A DNA stretch of 64,000 nucleotides from DASZRZ01 sp963732925. Its GTDB lineage: Bacteria > Acidobacteriota > Terriglobia > Terriglobales > Acidobacteriaceae. Where the stretch lies: assembly GCA_963732925.1 (NCBI GenBank), contig CAVTBJ010000003.1, positions 20,666-84,665 on the forward strand, written 5' to 3'. Each line of letters begins with the position of its first letter. The stretch's first letter is position 1. Positions 18,374 through 27,045 of this stretch are shown piece by piece. The notes below the pieces were generated by a model. That model saw only the letters and a program-made list of their open reading frames with translations, ran no database searches and was not told the DNA's origin. The position numbers and the translations under genes were made by a program.

Positions 18374-18560
18374 CTGGAGGCTCCGGTGCACAATTTTTCT
18401 GGCAGCTCCCGATTCTCGTTTCCGTCGCGTAACGGCATGAGCACTCAGGGGATGCAATGACGCGCCGGGTTCGAGCCCCGGCGCAACTCCGGAAAGCCGT
18501 TGAAGCGGCTTAGGGGCTGTGCTAGGTTGAAACACTATATTGCACTAGGAGGTTGGCTGG

Positions 18561-18788
18561 ATGGCATCTCAGGCTCAAGAGTCGCCCCTTGGCAACAATG
18601 AAGAATATCGCCGCTTGGCGGCGGAGCACGCGCAATATTCTCAGCGCCTGGACGGTCTAATCCAGAAACGCTATCTTTCCGACGAAGAAAAGATTGAGGA
18701 AGTCCGGCTGAAGAAGTTGAAATTGCGTCTCAAAGACCAGATGGAGCGGCTCGAGCGGCAATATCGCCTGGGGAACAACGTCGCCTGA
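18561..18788 (+). CDS. DUF465 (YdcH-like) small coiled-coil protein
   Basis: This 75-residue protein is almost all charged helix: EEYRRLAAEHAQYSQRLDGL, then KRYLSDEEKIEEVRLKKLKL and RLKDQMERLERQYR. This matches the DUF465 coiled-coil family (YdcH), whose function is not established. AGGAGG lies about 10 nt upstream of ATG 18561. Confidence 0.8.
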   Translation: MASQAQESPLGNNEEYRRLAAEHAQYSQRLDGLIQKRYLSDEEKIEEVRLKKLKLRLKDQMERLERQYRLGNNVA

Positions 18789-18926
18789 CTTCTCCTGCGG
18801 CTCTGCCGGTTCAGCGGTTAAGACCTGCCCGGTGTTCCGGGTGCTGAAAATGAAAGGCTCAGTGTGGACGGCGGAAGTTGCCCTGCTCCTGAGGCACCTG
18901 AGAGCCGCCGCTTTTCGCTCTTCCCA

Positions 18927-18959
18927 GGCCCGGGGAACTCTCCCGGGCCCTTATAATTT
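18927..18959 (+). terminator. Hairpin with T/A-rich tail between DUF465 gene and psd
   Basis: GGCCCGGG and CCCGGGCC flank a short loop and are followed by CTTATAATTT. It could terminate the upstream transcript. It ends on a TATAAT (18952-18957) that may itself serve psd. Confidence 0.5.
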
Positions 18960-18966
18960 CCCCTAG

Positions 18967-19629
18967 ATGGTCAGGGACGGAATTTATTACGCGCTGGGCA
19001 TGGCCGCTGTGGCGGTCCTGGTGGCATGGCTGGCATCGCCGCCCTGGGCCGTGATCCCGCTGGCGCTGGGCGCGTTTTTTCTGTGGTTCTTTCGCGATCC
19101 GGAGCGTGCTGTGCCCACGCTGGAAGGGGCCGTGGTTTCGCCCGCGGATGGCAAGGTGACCGATATATTTCCTTGCGTGCTGCAGGGAAAGCCGCGCACC
19201 CGGATCAGTATCTTCTTGAGTGTCTTTGACGTGCACGTCAATCGTTCCCCGATCGCGGGTGTCATTCGCGACGTCCATTACCACAAAGGACGCTTCCGCA
19301 ACGCCATGGCGCGCGACTGCGCGGACACGAACGAGCAGAATGTGGTGACCGTGGAAAACGGCCCCCTGGTGGTCGTCTTCAAACAGATCGCGGGCTTGCT
19401 GGCGCGCCGCATTGTGTTTACCAGGAAAGTGGGAGATTTTGTAGCCCGCGGCGAACGCGTCGGCCTGATCAAGTTTGGTTCCCGGGTTGATGTGTTTCTG
19501 GATCCGGAAACTGCCGTCCAGGTGAAGGTTGGGCAGCGGGTTTGCGGCGGCTCCAGCATTCTGGCTGTTGCCCCCGTCGTTGCGGGAAGCAAGCAGCCGG
19601 CTGCGGCGGGCGGAAGGGAGCGCTCGTGA
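18967..19629 (+). CDS. psd: Phosphatidylserine decarboxylase proenzyme (short form)
   Basis: The 220-residue protein has two N-terminal membrane helices (YYALGMAAVAVLVAWLA and PLALGAFFLWFFRDPE) and the conserved SPADGKV, FDVHVNRSPI and the self-cleavage Gly-Ser in IKFGSRVDV, where Ser becomes the pyruvoyl group. It makes phosphatidylethanolamine at the inner membrane. The ATG lies only 9 nt after a TATAAT and lacks a Shine-Dalgarno, so the mRNA may be leaderless. The stop overlaps the GTG start of pssA. Confidence 0.93.
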   Translation: MVRDGIYYALGMAAVAVLVAWLASPPWAVIPLALGAFFLWFFRDPERAVPTLEGAVVSPADGKVTDIFPCVLQGKPRTRISIFLSVFDVHVNRSPIAGVIRDVHYHKGRFRNAMARDCADTNEQNVVTVENGPLVVVFKQIAGLLARRIVFTRKVGDFVARGERVGLIKFGSRVDVFLDPETAVQVKVGQRVCGGSSILAVAPVVAGSKQPAAAGGRERS

Positions 19630-20522
19630 ATCCGACTCCGCGCCGTCGTCGAACCGACCGGGTGGCGCGTTCCAAGCGGATGCGCCGGGGCGCGTATCTT
19701 CTGCCGTCCCTGTTCACCACCGTCAACATCGGGCTCGGCTACTACGCCTTGCACCAGACGTTTCTGGCCAGCGCCAGCAATCCCGGCCTCTATGACAACG
19801 CGGCCAAGGCCATCGGCTTCGCCATTCTGTTCGACGGCTTCGATGGCCGCATTGCCCGCCTGATGGGAACCACCAGCGACTTCGGACGGGAATTCGATTC
19901 CCTGGCTGATGTGATCACGTTCGGGGTTGCGCCTTCGCTGCTGGCCTGGATGTGGGGCTTCGGCAGCCTGAGTTCGTTTTCCGGCCAGGATCTGTTGTCG
20001 CGGATTGTGCAGTTCGGGGCCGTCGCCAGTTTTGTCTTCCTGATTGCCGGGGCCAGCCGCCTGGCTCGTTTCAACATTCAAACCAACCCCCAGCCGTCGA
20101 ACCCCGGCCGTCCGGGGCGGAAGTATTTTGTGGGCATGCCCATCCCCGCCGCCGCGGGCGTGATCGCGGCCACCATTCACTTTGCCGGCGGGGAGCCTCT
20201 GGAGAGCTGGTGGATGGCACTGATCTGGGCTGCCCTGGTCTGTACCGCCAGTTTCCTGATGGTCAGTACCTGGCGGTTTTACAGCTTCAAGGACCTGGAT
20301 CTTCGCCGCCGCCATCCTTTTTGGCGGGTGGTATTCATCGGCGCCATCCTTGCAGCCATCCGTTTCTTTTCGCAGTATGTTTTGTTCTTCCTGGCCCTCG
20401 CCTACATGCTTTCCGGCGTGCTGGCCCGGCTGCTGTTTAACCTTCGGCGGCATTCCACCCCGCCTTCTCCTCCGGGGTCTCCTTCCCATGCCGATGTTGC
20501 TCCCGGCGGAGTAGTGGCATAA
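19626..20522 (+). CDS. pssA: CDP-diacylglycerol--serine O-phosphatidyltransferase
   Basis: The 298-residue protein has an Arg-rich N-terminus (RRRRTDRVARSKRMRRG), the CDP-alcohol phosphotransferase motif DGFDGRIAR...GREFDSLAD (pattern DGxxAR-x8-GxxxDxxxD) and several membrane helices. It makes phosphatidylserine, the substrate of Psd. GTG 19626 is chosen because it gives a four-base GTGA overlap with psd and no conserved sequence lies upstream. Psd-PssA coupling is a common arrangement. Confidence 0.92.
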   Translation: MNPTPRRRRTDRVARSKRMRRGAYLLPSLFTTVNIGLGYYALHQTFLASASNPGLYDNAAKAIGFAILFDGFDGRIARLMGTTSDFGREFDSLADVITFGVAPSLLAWMWGFGSLSSFSGQDLLSRIVQFGAVASFVFLIAGASRLARFNIQTNPQPSNPGRPGRKYFVGMPIPAAAGVIAATIHFAGGEPLESWWMALIWAALVCTASFLMVSTWRFYSFKDLDLRRRHPFWRVVFIGAILAAIRFFSQYVLFFLALAYMLSGVLARLLFNLRRHSTPPSPPGSPSHADVAPGGVVA

Positions 20523-20550
20523 AAAGTAAGGAAGCAAAGAAAGTTTTCCC

Positions 20551-21630
20551 ATGAGCCAAGGTCCGCGCCGAGTCACTTCTCCCGCTTCCAGCCACCCCGC
20601 AGGCGAGCAGTACCGTATCGCCATCGTGGGTTCCGGGACTTTAAAGGGCAAGGAACTTGCCGAGGTCCTGCCGCAAAGCGCGCTGGCTGCGTCCGAGCTG
20701 AAGCTGCTGGATGACGATGAGTCCCTGGGCCAGCTTGAGGCCCTCGGTGAGGAGATGACGTTTGTCCAGAGCGTCAGCCGCGACAACTTCGATAACATCG
20801 ACTTCGCATTCTTTGCCTCGCGCCCGGAATTCACGCGCAAGAACTGGACTTTGGCCCGCGCCGCCGGAGCCGGCATCGTGGACCTTTCCTATGCCTTGGA
20901 AAAAGAGACCAATGCCAGGGTGCGCTCTCCCTGGATCGAGCGGGAACTTGGGCAGGTCCTGGCGCCTGAACTGGAGCCCGGTCCGGTCATCGCTGCTCAT
21001 CCCGCGTCGGTGGTTCTGGCACTGCTCCTGCTGCGCGCCCAGCGGCTTGCGCCCATTCGCACCGCGGTAGCCACGGTGTTGGAACCCGCTTCCGAGTCGG
21101 GACGCTCCGGCATGGACGAACTCCACGAGCAGACCGTGAACCTGCTGTCGTTTCAAGAAATGCCGCGTAAGGTTTATGACGCCCAACTGGCGTTTAACCT
21201 CCTGGGCCGTCTGGGCGGGAACTCCACCGCTGTAGCCCTGGAAAATACAGAGCGCCGCATCGGGGAGCATTACCGCCTCATGACCGGCGGAGATGTTCCC
21301 ATCCCTTCGCTCATCGTGGTGCAGGCCCCGATTTTTCACGGCCATGCCCTCTCGATTTATGTCGAGCTGGAGACCTTGCAGTCGGTTGGCGATTTCTCCC
21401 AGGCCTTGGGCGGGGAGCATGTGACCGTGGCCCGCGTTGCCGAAGACACTCCCAGCAACGTCAGCGTCGCTGGGCAGGAGCAGGTGCTGGTGTCCGTTCG
21501 CCAGGACGTCCAGCGACTCACCGGGTTCTGGATCTGGGCGGCGGCGGACAATCTGCGCCTGCTGGCGCTCACCGCCGTGGAATGTGCCCAGCGCCTGGCC
21601 GCCACCCGCCCCAAGGGAAAGGTGCAATGA
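20551..21630 (+). CDS. Aspartate-semialdehyde dehydrogenase-like protein without active-site Cys (Usg-1-like)
   Basis: The 359-residue protein has the ASADH architecture: nucleotide-binding start YRIAIVGSGTLKGKELAEVL, VDLSYALEK, a dimerisation domain with LHEQTVNLLSF, and HGHALSIYVELE with the His position of the active site. The NPNCST catalytic Cys segment reads AAHPASVVLA (residues 148-157), so the nucleophile is absent. E. coli Usg-1 is a known ASADH paralogue of this kind, with no assigned reaction. It follows pssA and its stop overlaps the start of lptE. Confidence 0.8.
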   Translation: MSQGPRRVTSPASSHPAGEQYRIAIVGSGTLKGKELAEVLPQSALAASELKLLDDDESLGQLEALGEEMTFVQSVSRDNFDNIDFAFFASRPEFTRKNWTLARAAGAGIVDLSYALEKETNARVRSPWIERELGQVLAPELEPGPVIAAHPASVVLALLLLRAQRLAPIRTAVATVLEPASESGRSGMDELHEQTVNLLSFQEMPRKVYDAQLAFNLLGRLGGNSTAVALENTERRIGEHYRLMTGGDVPIPSLIVVQAPIFHGHALSIYVELETLQSVGDFSQALGGEHVTVARVAEDTPSNVSVAGQEQVLVSVRQDVQRLTGFWIWAAADNLRLLALTAVECAQRLAATRPKGKVQ

Positions 21631-22157
21631 CCCGGTTCCGCATCGCTTTCTCCGGCCTTGCGCTTGGTGTGCTGGCGCTGGTTGGCTGTGGGTATCACAC
21701 CGCCGGCAAGGAGGTGACCGGCCTTCCGCCGGATATTCGCACCATTGCCATTCCCGCGTTCGTCAACCAGACCCAGACCTACCGCGTGGAGCAGGTCCTG
21801 ACCGCGGCCGTGGTTCAGGAGTTCAATTCTCACACGCATTACCGCATCATCAGTAACGCCGGGGAAAACGCCGACGCGGTTCTCCACGGCACGGTCGTGC
21901 ACACCGAGTTTGCCCCTGTTACCTATGACTCGGTCAGCGGACGCGTCTCCAGCGCCATCGTCACCGTGGTCGCGCGGGTTTCGCTGGTGGACCGCAAGAA
22001 TCATGTCATCTGGGAAAATCCCAATTACACGTTTCGCGAGCAGTACGAAATAAGCCGCGAGGTTTCCAGCTTTTTTGAAGAGGACCAGCCCGCTGTCGAC
22101 CGCCTGGCGCGCGACTTTGCCCGCACCCTGGTCAGCAATGTCGTGGAGGCCTATTAG
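21627..22157 (+). CDS. lptE: LPS-assembly lipoprotein LptE
   Basis: The 176-residue protein carries a lipoprotein signal (FSGLALGVLALVGCGYHTAG) with lipobox Cys, then the LptE core (IRTIAIPAFVNQTQTYRVEQ, LTAAVVQEFNSHTHYRI, FREQYEISREVSSFFEED). LptE plugs and supports LptD in the outer membrane. ATG 21627 overlaps the stop of the ASADH-like gene (ATGA). The adjacency to holA downstream is also seen in Proteobacteria. Confidence 0.9.
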   Translation: MTRFRIAFSGLALGVLALVGCGYHTAGKEVTGLPPDIRTIAIPAFVNQTQTYRVEQVLTAAVVQEFNSHTHYRIISNAGENADAVLHGTVVHTEFAPVTYDSVSGRVSSAIVTVVARVSLVDRKNHVIWENPNYTFREQYEISREVSSFFEEDQPAVDRLARDFARTLVSNVVEAY

Positions 22158-23284
22158 TGCGAGCCATCGCTCCGACCGAGCGCTTCGTGGCCGAGGTCGA
22201 GCAGCGCAAGCTGCGCCCCGCCTATGTCCTGGTTGGGGATGAGGCCTTTTTCCGCAAGCGCTGCCGCGATGCCATCCTGGAGCACCTGGTCCCGTCCGAT
22301 CTGCGGGACTTCAGCCTGCACGAGCTGGACCTGAGCGAGACCTCCGTCACCGAAGTCCTCGATCGTGCCCGCACGCCATCGCTCATGGCCCCCTTCCAGG
22401 TGTTTTTTGTCCGCGGAGTCAAAGCGCTGTACGGCCGAGGCTCGCACAAGGAAGAATTTGCCGCCATCGAGGAGTATGTCGCCCATCCCAATCCCGATGC
22501 GCTGCTTGTCTTCCTTGCCGACCACATCAGCATTCCTGCCGATGCCCGCCGCATGGAGATGCAGGACCGCGACCGCTACGAGCGCCTGCGGGAGACCTTG
22601 GGAGAGTACTGCGGCATCGTGGAACTGGCGCGGGTGGAGGAAAGCGAGGCCGTCCGCTGGGTCACCGAAGCGGGCGCCAGCGCGGGAGTCAAGGTGGAAG
22701 TGGACGCCGCCCGCGAACTGGTGGACGCTCTTGGCGGCGACATGATGCTGCTGGCCAATGAACTGGAGAAGTTGACCCTCTACGTGGGCGAAAAAAAGCG
22801 CATCACCCTGGGGGACGTGGAGACCATGGTGCTCGCCGCCAAGCAGCGTTCTCTCTACGATCTGACCGACGCCATTTCCGCCCGCGACCGCGCCCGCGCC
22901 CTCGAAGTGCTGGACGCCATCCTCACTTCCGGCGAAGGGGAAGAAGCCGCCATTGGGCATCTCTACATGCTGGCCAAAACCTATCGCCAGATGCTGGTGA
23001 TCTTCGAAAAGCGGGTGCGCGATCAGCGCGCATTGTGGCAGGCCCTTTGGCAGGGCTTTCGCGTTCCGCCCTTTGCCGCCGAAGACATCCTGCGGCAGGC
23101 GCGCCGCTTCAAGTCCCGCCGCGAACTCACCCGCGGACTGCGGCTCATCGCCCGCGCCGACCTGGAACTGCGCTCCAATGCCCCCAGCAAGCGGCTGGTG
23201 CTGGAGCGGCTGGTGCTCGATCTCGCCTCCGAGCCGAAAAAGGAAGCTTCCGTTTCGACTTTCAGTTTCGAGTGGCAGGAATAA
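22157..23284 (+). CDS. holA: DNA polymerase III subunit delta
   Basis: The 375-residue protein fits HolA: a GDEAFFRKRC start of the clamp-loader fold, PFQVFFVRGVKAL, a central DMMLLANELEKLTLYV segment typical of the delta subunit, and a C-terminal collar domain (LYMLAKTYRQMLVIFEKR). GTG 22157 shares one base with the lptE stop (TAGTG). Confidence 0.9.
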   Translation: MRAIAPTERFVAEVEQRKLRPAYVLVGDEAFFRKRCRDAILEHLVPSDLRDFSLHELDLSETSVTEVLDRARTPSLMAPFQVFFVRGVKALYGRGSHKEEFAAIEEYVAHPNPDALLVFLADHISIPADARRMEMQDRDRYERLRETLGEYCGIVELARVEESEAVRWVTEAGASAGVKVEVDAARELVDALGGDMMLLANELEKLTLYVGEKKRITLGDVETMVLAAKQRSLYDLTDAISARDRARALEVLDAILTSGEGEEAAIGHLYMLAKTYRQMLVIFEKRVRDQRALWQALWQGFRVPPFAAEDILRQARRFKSRRELTRGLRLIARADLELRSNAPSKRLVLERLVLDLASEPKKEASVSTFSFEWQE

Positions 23285-23561
23285 GCAGTGGAGTTTCGCG
23301 TTGGCCGCCGCCCGGTTTCGCACCCAATCTAAAGCTAGCAGCCCGTAGTAAAAAGCATTTCTCGCGCGCCAATGTGCCCGAGATTGAAGCCGCCCGCGTG
23401 GATCAGCAACCGCCGTGCTCTCGCAGCAGCTGATTCAACCGACGATAGAAAGGATGACTCGCGGCCGTCGGCAAGTTCGTCGCCGTCACCCACATCGCCG
23501 GCTGTCGGTCGCGTTTTCGTTTGCCCATCGACATGGGCGAAGTGTAGTACGATTCTCTCGT

Positions 23562-24127
23562 GTGTCGAAGTTAATCTACATCACCAATGCGTCACTTGAC
23601 GGTTATATCGAGGACAAACCGGCGCCTTCGATTGGGGCAATCCGGATCAAGTATTCGATTTCATCACCGAGTTAATGCGGCCGATCGGAACCCATCTCCT
23701 TGGGCGGCGACTCTATGAGACGATGGCGCACTGGGATGGGCCGCTGGAGGGCTACCCGCCCGAACACCGCGACTTCGCACGGGTCTGGCAGAAGGCCGAG
23801 CAGATCGTCTTCTCACGAACGCTGACACGCGCTCCGACACGCATCGCGCGTGTCGAGCGGGAGTTCGATCCCGAGGCAACTCGGAAACTCAAGCGCGAAT
23901 CGGCGCACGACATCTTCATTGGCGGCGCCGAGCTGGCAGCACTTGCGCTCGAATCCGATCTCGTGGACGAATGTCACCTGTTTCTCCATCCGGTGATCGT
24001 CGGCGGCGGAAAGCCGGCATTCCGAACCGCCATACGACAGAATCTCGAATTGCTTGACACGCGATGTTTCAGCACCGGAGCAATCCACTTGCGCTATCGC
24101 TTGCGAGACGCTGTCCGTAAGGCGTGA
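23562..24127 (+). CDS. Dihydrofolate reductase (RibD C-terminal-like) family protein, one-base frameshift
   Basis: Two frames join into about 188 residues: KLIYITNASLDGYIED, then after adding one A to the AAA at 23616-23618, GAFDWGNPDQVFDFITELMRP, then GTHLLGRRLYETM, HDIFIGGAELAALALESDLVDECHL and HPVIVGGGKPAF. These match the DHFR/RibD-like reductases (YyaP/YwjB type). GTG 23562 is taken as the start; a TACGAT box ends 8 nt before it. Substrate unknown. There is no conserved operon partner. Confidence 0.75.
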
Positions 24128-24177
24128 CTGGCGGGCCGACTTGCACCACGGGCTGCTAGGGCTCGTTCTTTACGGGC

Positions 24178-24203
24178 GTCATCCCAAGCGAGGCGAGGGA
24201 TCG
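24178..24203 (+). repeat. GTCATCC-type dispersed repeat, half-site
   Basis: GTCATCCCAAGCGAGGCGA and following GGGATC match the common intergenic GTCATnCnGAGCgnAGCGAGGnATC motif. Related copies in this window lie at 24267-24337, 46951-46976 and 54102-54149. Confidence 0.6.
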
Positions 24204-24266
24204 GCTGACCACATCTCCAGCGCCTTATCTCCCCAGGTTTCGAGTCTGTTTCCCTCTTGTCCGGCT

Positions 24267-24337
24267 CGGAGCGAAGGATGCTTGCCCTCAGACAAGCGGG
24301 TAAGGGCTAGCGATCCTTCGCTTCGCAAAGGATGACA
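24267..24337. repeat. GTCATCC-type dispersed inverted repeat
   Basis: CGGAGCGAAGGATG at one end and ATCCTTCGCTTCG then AAAGGATGACA at the other end are complementary, forming a hairpin of the GTCATCCTGAGCG family in the gap before the oxidoreductase stop. Confidence 0.55.
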
Positions 24338-24411
24338 AGATAGCAAAGTGGGAGATGGTCATCAGACTGGAAAAAAGAGGCAAGCTCGGGGCACTCGAAA
24401 CTGAAATTGAA

Positions 24412-25581
24412 CTACTCGGCCATCTTCACCCAGCATGCGCCCTGCCTGGCCGACTCCACCGCCGCATAGATGAACTGCATTCCACGCAGCCCGTCGTGCA
24501 CCGTAGGGAAATTGTATTCCGCCGGCTTCATCGGCTGTCCGTCGAGGTACCGCCGAATGGCTTCGATTGCTCCGACGTAAATGTTGGCGAACGCTTCCAG
24601 ATAGCCTTCGGGATGTCCCCAGGGTGTGCGGCTCGCGGCCATGGCTTCCGGGCTGAGATATTCCGAGCGGCCGCGGGAGAGCGTCTCGCGCGGCTTTCCA
24701 TGACGCCATATTTGCAGATAGTTGGGATCTTCCTGCGCCCAGGCAATCGATCCCTTGGAGCCGTAGACGCGCAGCCGGAGTCCGTTTTCCTCGCCCGTGG
24801 CCACCTGGCTGACCACCAGAGCGCCTTTGCCTCCGCCCCGCAGGCGCAGCAGCGCATTGATGTCGTCGTCGAGCCGGCGTCCCGGAACAAAGATGGTCGT
24901 ATCGGCGCAGATTTCGCTGATGGGATCTTCGGTGACGTATTCCAGCAGGTTCACCGCATGGGTTCCAATGTCGCCCAGCGCCCCCCCGATTCCCGACACT
25001 GCGGGGTCCGTTCGCCACGCTGCCTGCTTGGAGTCGCGCACCAGTTCCGGATCTCCCAGCCAGTCCTGCAGGTACTCGACAATTACTTTCCGCACCGTGC
25101 CCATCTTCCCCGAACGGAAAAGATGGCGGGCGTGTCGCACCATGGGATATCCCGTGTAGTTGTGCGTCAGGGCAAAAACCAGCTTCGTGCGTTCCACGAT
25201 GCGCACCAGTTCTTCCGCTTCTCCGAGGGTAAGAGCCAGGGGCTTGTCGCAGACCACGTGGATGCCGGATTCCAGAAACGCCTTCGCCGGACCAAAATGC
25301 GCGTCGTTGGGGGTGACGATGCTGACGAAGTCAATGCGCTTGCCGGCCGGCAATTTGGCTTCCGCCACCGCCATGGCCTCATAATCCTTGTAGATGCGGG
25401 CGGGATCCAGATAAAGCTGCCCGCCGGTAACGCGGGAATTCTCAGCATCGCGCGAGAAGACGCCCGCCGCCAGTTCGACTTGACCATCCATGGCAGCTAC
25501 CAGCCGATGCACGGCGCCAATGAAGGCGCCTTGCCCGCCGCCCACCATCCCCATTCGCAGCTTGCGCTTCCAGGAATTCAT
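24412..25581 (-). CDS. Gfo/Idh/MocA family NAD(P)-dependent oxidoreductase
   Basis: The 389-residue protein has an N-terminal Rossmann fold (MGMVGGGQGAFIGAVHR), FVSIVTPNDAHFGPAKAFLE and GIHVVCDKPLALTL with the catalytic EKP/DKP Lys. The C-terminal domain holds GGALGDIGTHAVNL, where the D-xxx-H pair is typical of inositol and sugar dehydrogenases. The exact sugar is not readable. ATG 25581 (MNSWKRKL) is used as the start. It is a single minus-strand gene after the S20 gene. Confidence 0.88.
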   Translation of the reverse strand: MNSWKRKLRMGMVGGGQGAFIGAVHRLVAAMDGQVELAAGVFSRDAENSRVTGGQLYLDPARIYKDYEAMAVAEAKLPAGKRIDFVSIVTPNDAHFGPAKAFLESGIHVVCDKPLALTLGEAEELVRIVERTKLVFALTHNYTGYPMVRHARHLFRSGKMGTVRKVIVEYLQDWLGDPELVRDSKQAAWRTDPAVSGIGGALGDIGTHAVNLLEYVTEDPISEICADTTIFVPGRRLDDDINALLRLRGGGKGALVVSQVATGEENGLRLRVYGSKGSIAWAQEDPNYLQIWRHGKPRETLSRGRSEYLSPEAMAASRTPWGHPEGYLEAFANIYVGAIEAIRRYLDGQPMKPAEYNFPTVHDGLRGMQFIYAAVESARQGACWVKMAE

Positions 25582-25701
25582 AGCTTTGAGTTCATATGCT
25601 TTGTGACTTCGCAGAGAAAACTGTTGGTGTCGCAACAGAAGCGAGCGGTTACATCAATCCGGCTTCGCGAGGGAAGCAAGTCCGCCGGTTTTGGCCGGGG
25701 C

Positions 25702-25732
25702 AAAAAGCAAACGGCAGGCGCGCGGCCTGCCG
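25702..25732 (-). terminator. Rho-independent terminator of rpsT
   Basis: On the minus strand CGGCAGGC, loop CGCGC and GCCTGCCG are followed by TTTGCTTTTTG, 28 nt past the rpsT stop. Confidence 0.8.
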
Positions 25733-25759
25733 CTTGGGAATGCAATGCAAGCACGGAAG

Positions 25760-26029
25760 CTACTTGGCGCCAACCGCAGCCACCCGGGCCGCCAGGCGGG
25801 ATTTATAGCGTGAGGCGGTGTTCTTATGAATCACACCCTTCTGTACCGACTTGTCCAGCACGCTCACCGTGGCGCGGAACAGAGTCCGGGCTTCGTCCTG
25901 GTTGGCCGAATTCAGGGCACTGCGCAGCCTCCGCAGGGCGGTCCGCATGCGCGACTTGTTGGCGCGATTCATCTCCGTGCGCCGTTCCGTCTGCCGGACG
26001 CGCTTCAAGGCCGAAACGTGGTTTGCCAT
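25760..26029 (-). CDS. rpsT: 30S ribosomal protein S20
   Basis: The 89-residue basic helical protein starts MANHVSALKRVRQTERR and contains NRANKSRMRTALRRLRSAL and GVIHKNTASRYKSRLAARV, the standard S20 core. It binds 16S rRNA in the small subunit. It has its own strong promoter (26079-26108) and terminator (25702-25732), so it forms a monocistronic unit. The leader carries a perfect 12-bp palindrome (26059-26070) near the predicted transcription start. Confidence 0.96.
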   Translation of the reverse strand: MANHVSALKRVRQTERRTEMNRANKSRMRTALRRLRSALNSANQDEARTLFRATVSVLDKSVQKGVIHKNTASRYKSRLAARVAAVGAK

Positions 26030-26078
26030 GTCTTGTTGCTGATCCTTAAGGAGTAATCCTGAATATTCAGTACCCGTC

Positions 26079-26108
26079 ATTCTACGGGATTGTTCTGGCC
26101 GGGGTCAA
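26079..26108 (-). promoter_or_regulatory. Sigma-70 promoter of rpsT
   Basis: On the minus strand TTGACC (-35, 26108-26103), an 18-nt spacer and TAGAAT (-10, 26084-26079). The predicted start lies around 26072, about 43 nt upstream of the S20 ATG. Confidence 0.75.
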
Positions 26109-26309
26109 ACTGAAGCCGGGATAGCCATGGAGAATAGCAAATCCGCCCTCTCGGGGACGCCGCCCAGGAACAGGGCGACAAGTCGGGATCGGCGGCCTTG
26201 CAGCGAAGAACGGCAGCAGGTGTTGCCCAACCCATGACGAGGCTCTGAGCCTCAATCATGGGATTGGTCCGGGTCGATTTCCTGGAATCCTGCGGCAAGC
26301 TAACCCCTG

Positions 26310-26846
26310 CTAATTCTTTCGCTGAGCGGAAGGTGGCAGCATGCCATTGAGTCGCAGGTAGCCGGCCATCTGCGAATAATGGTCTTCCAGGTCTCCAGTC
26401 AATTCGAAGAGGGCACGGGCGCGCGTTGCCGGCCGGCCACCGAAGAATTTGATGTTGTCGCCGAGTTTGGAATCCTGCAAGTTCGAAAGCGCTTGGCTGC
26501 AGAAGTCGAAGGACGCTTTGAGGGCAGAGACGAGTTTGTCCTTGGAATCCGTGGGCATTAAGTTCTTCACGTCCTGGGGCGCGGCAGTGTCGGAGAGCAT
26601 GGAGCACACTGCGAAGTCACCCTGGGCGACGTGCGCGATCAACTTGCCATAGGTCCACTGCTCGGGCGTGGGATGGTAGCTGAGCTTGTCCTCCGGCATT
26701 TGCTCGGCGGCGGCCACAATGAACTTCGATTGGCGATTGTAGATTTCCCGCGCCGCTGAAACCACCGGATTCGCGGTTGAGCCCTGCGCCAGCGCCGCTG
26801 CCGGAGCGGCAAGCCAAAACGCGGCCAGCCATATGTATCTCTTCAT
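26310..26846 (-). CDS. Exported DinB-like protein
   Basis: The 178-residue protein has a signal peptide (YIWLAAFWLAAPAAALA) and a DinB-like four-helix domain: PEQWTYGKLIAHVAQGD, with the conserved His near the first helix end, and GDLEDHYSQMAGYLRLNGM with the C-terminal His motif. DinB/YfiT proteins bind a metal and many are thiol transferases. Most are cytoplasmic, so an exported form is of interest but common in this phylum. ATG 26846 has AAGGAG upstream. Confidence 0.75.
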   Translation of the reverse strand: MKRYIWLAAFWLAAPAAALAQGSTANPVVSAAREIYNRQSKFIVAAAEQMPEDKLSYHPTPEQWTYGKLIAHVAQGDFAVCSMLSDTAAPQDVKNLMPTDSKDKLVSALKASFDFCSQALSNLQDSKLGDNIKFFGGRPATRARALFELTGDLEDHYSQMAGYLRLNGMLPPSAQRKN

Positions 26847-27045
26847 GTCGATTCTCCTTAAGTGGACTAATCCGCAATTTCCGATGCCTTCGCCTGTGTT
26901 GGGAACGATAGCACGGTAGAGTGTTGACGAGAAATCCCCTTCGCAGCACTTGGCGGTTGCGGACTGGGAATCGTGCAAATGGCCATTATCGTCAATGAAA
27001 CGGCCAACTTCACCCATGCCGGTTCCGCCATGGCGTTGGGCCCTG

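Noticed and set aside
18464..18486. tRNA-like T-arm (CGCCGGGTTCGAGCCCCGGCG)
   Set aside because: Only a T-arm-like hairpin is present; no acceptor, D-arm or anticodon arm pairs around it.
24355..26049. Plus-strand frame of 564 codons
   Set aside because: It is antisense to the Gfo/Idh/MocA oxidoreductase and rpsT, which have clear family motifs; long shadow frames are common at high GC.
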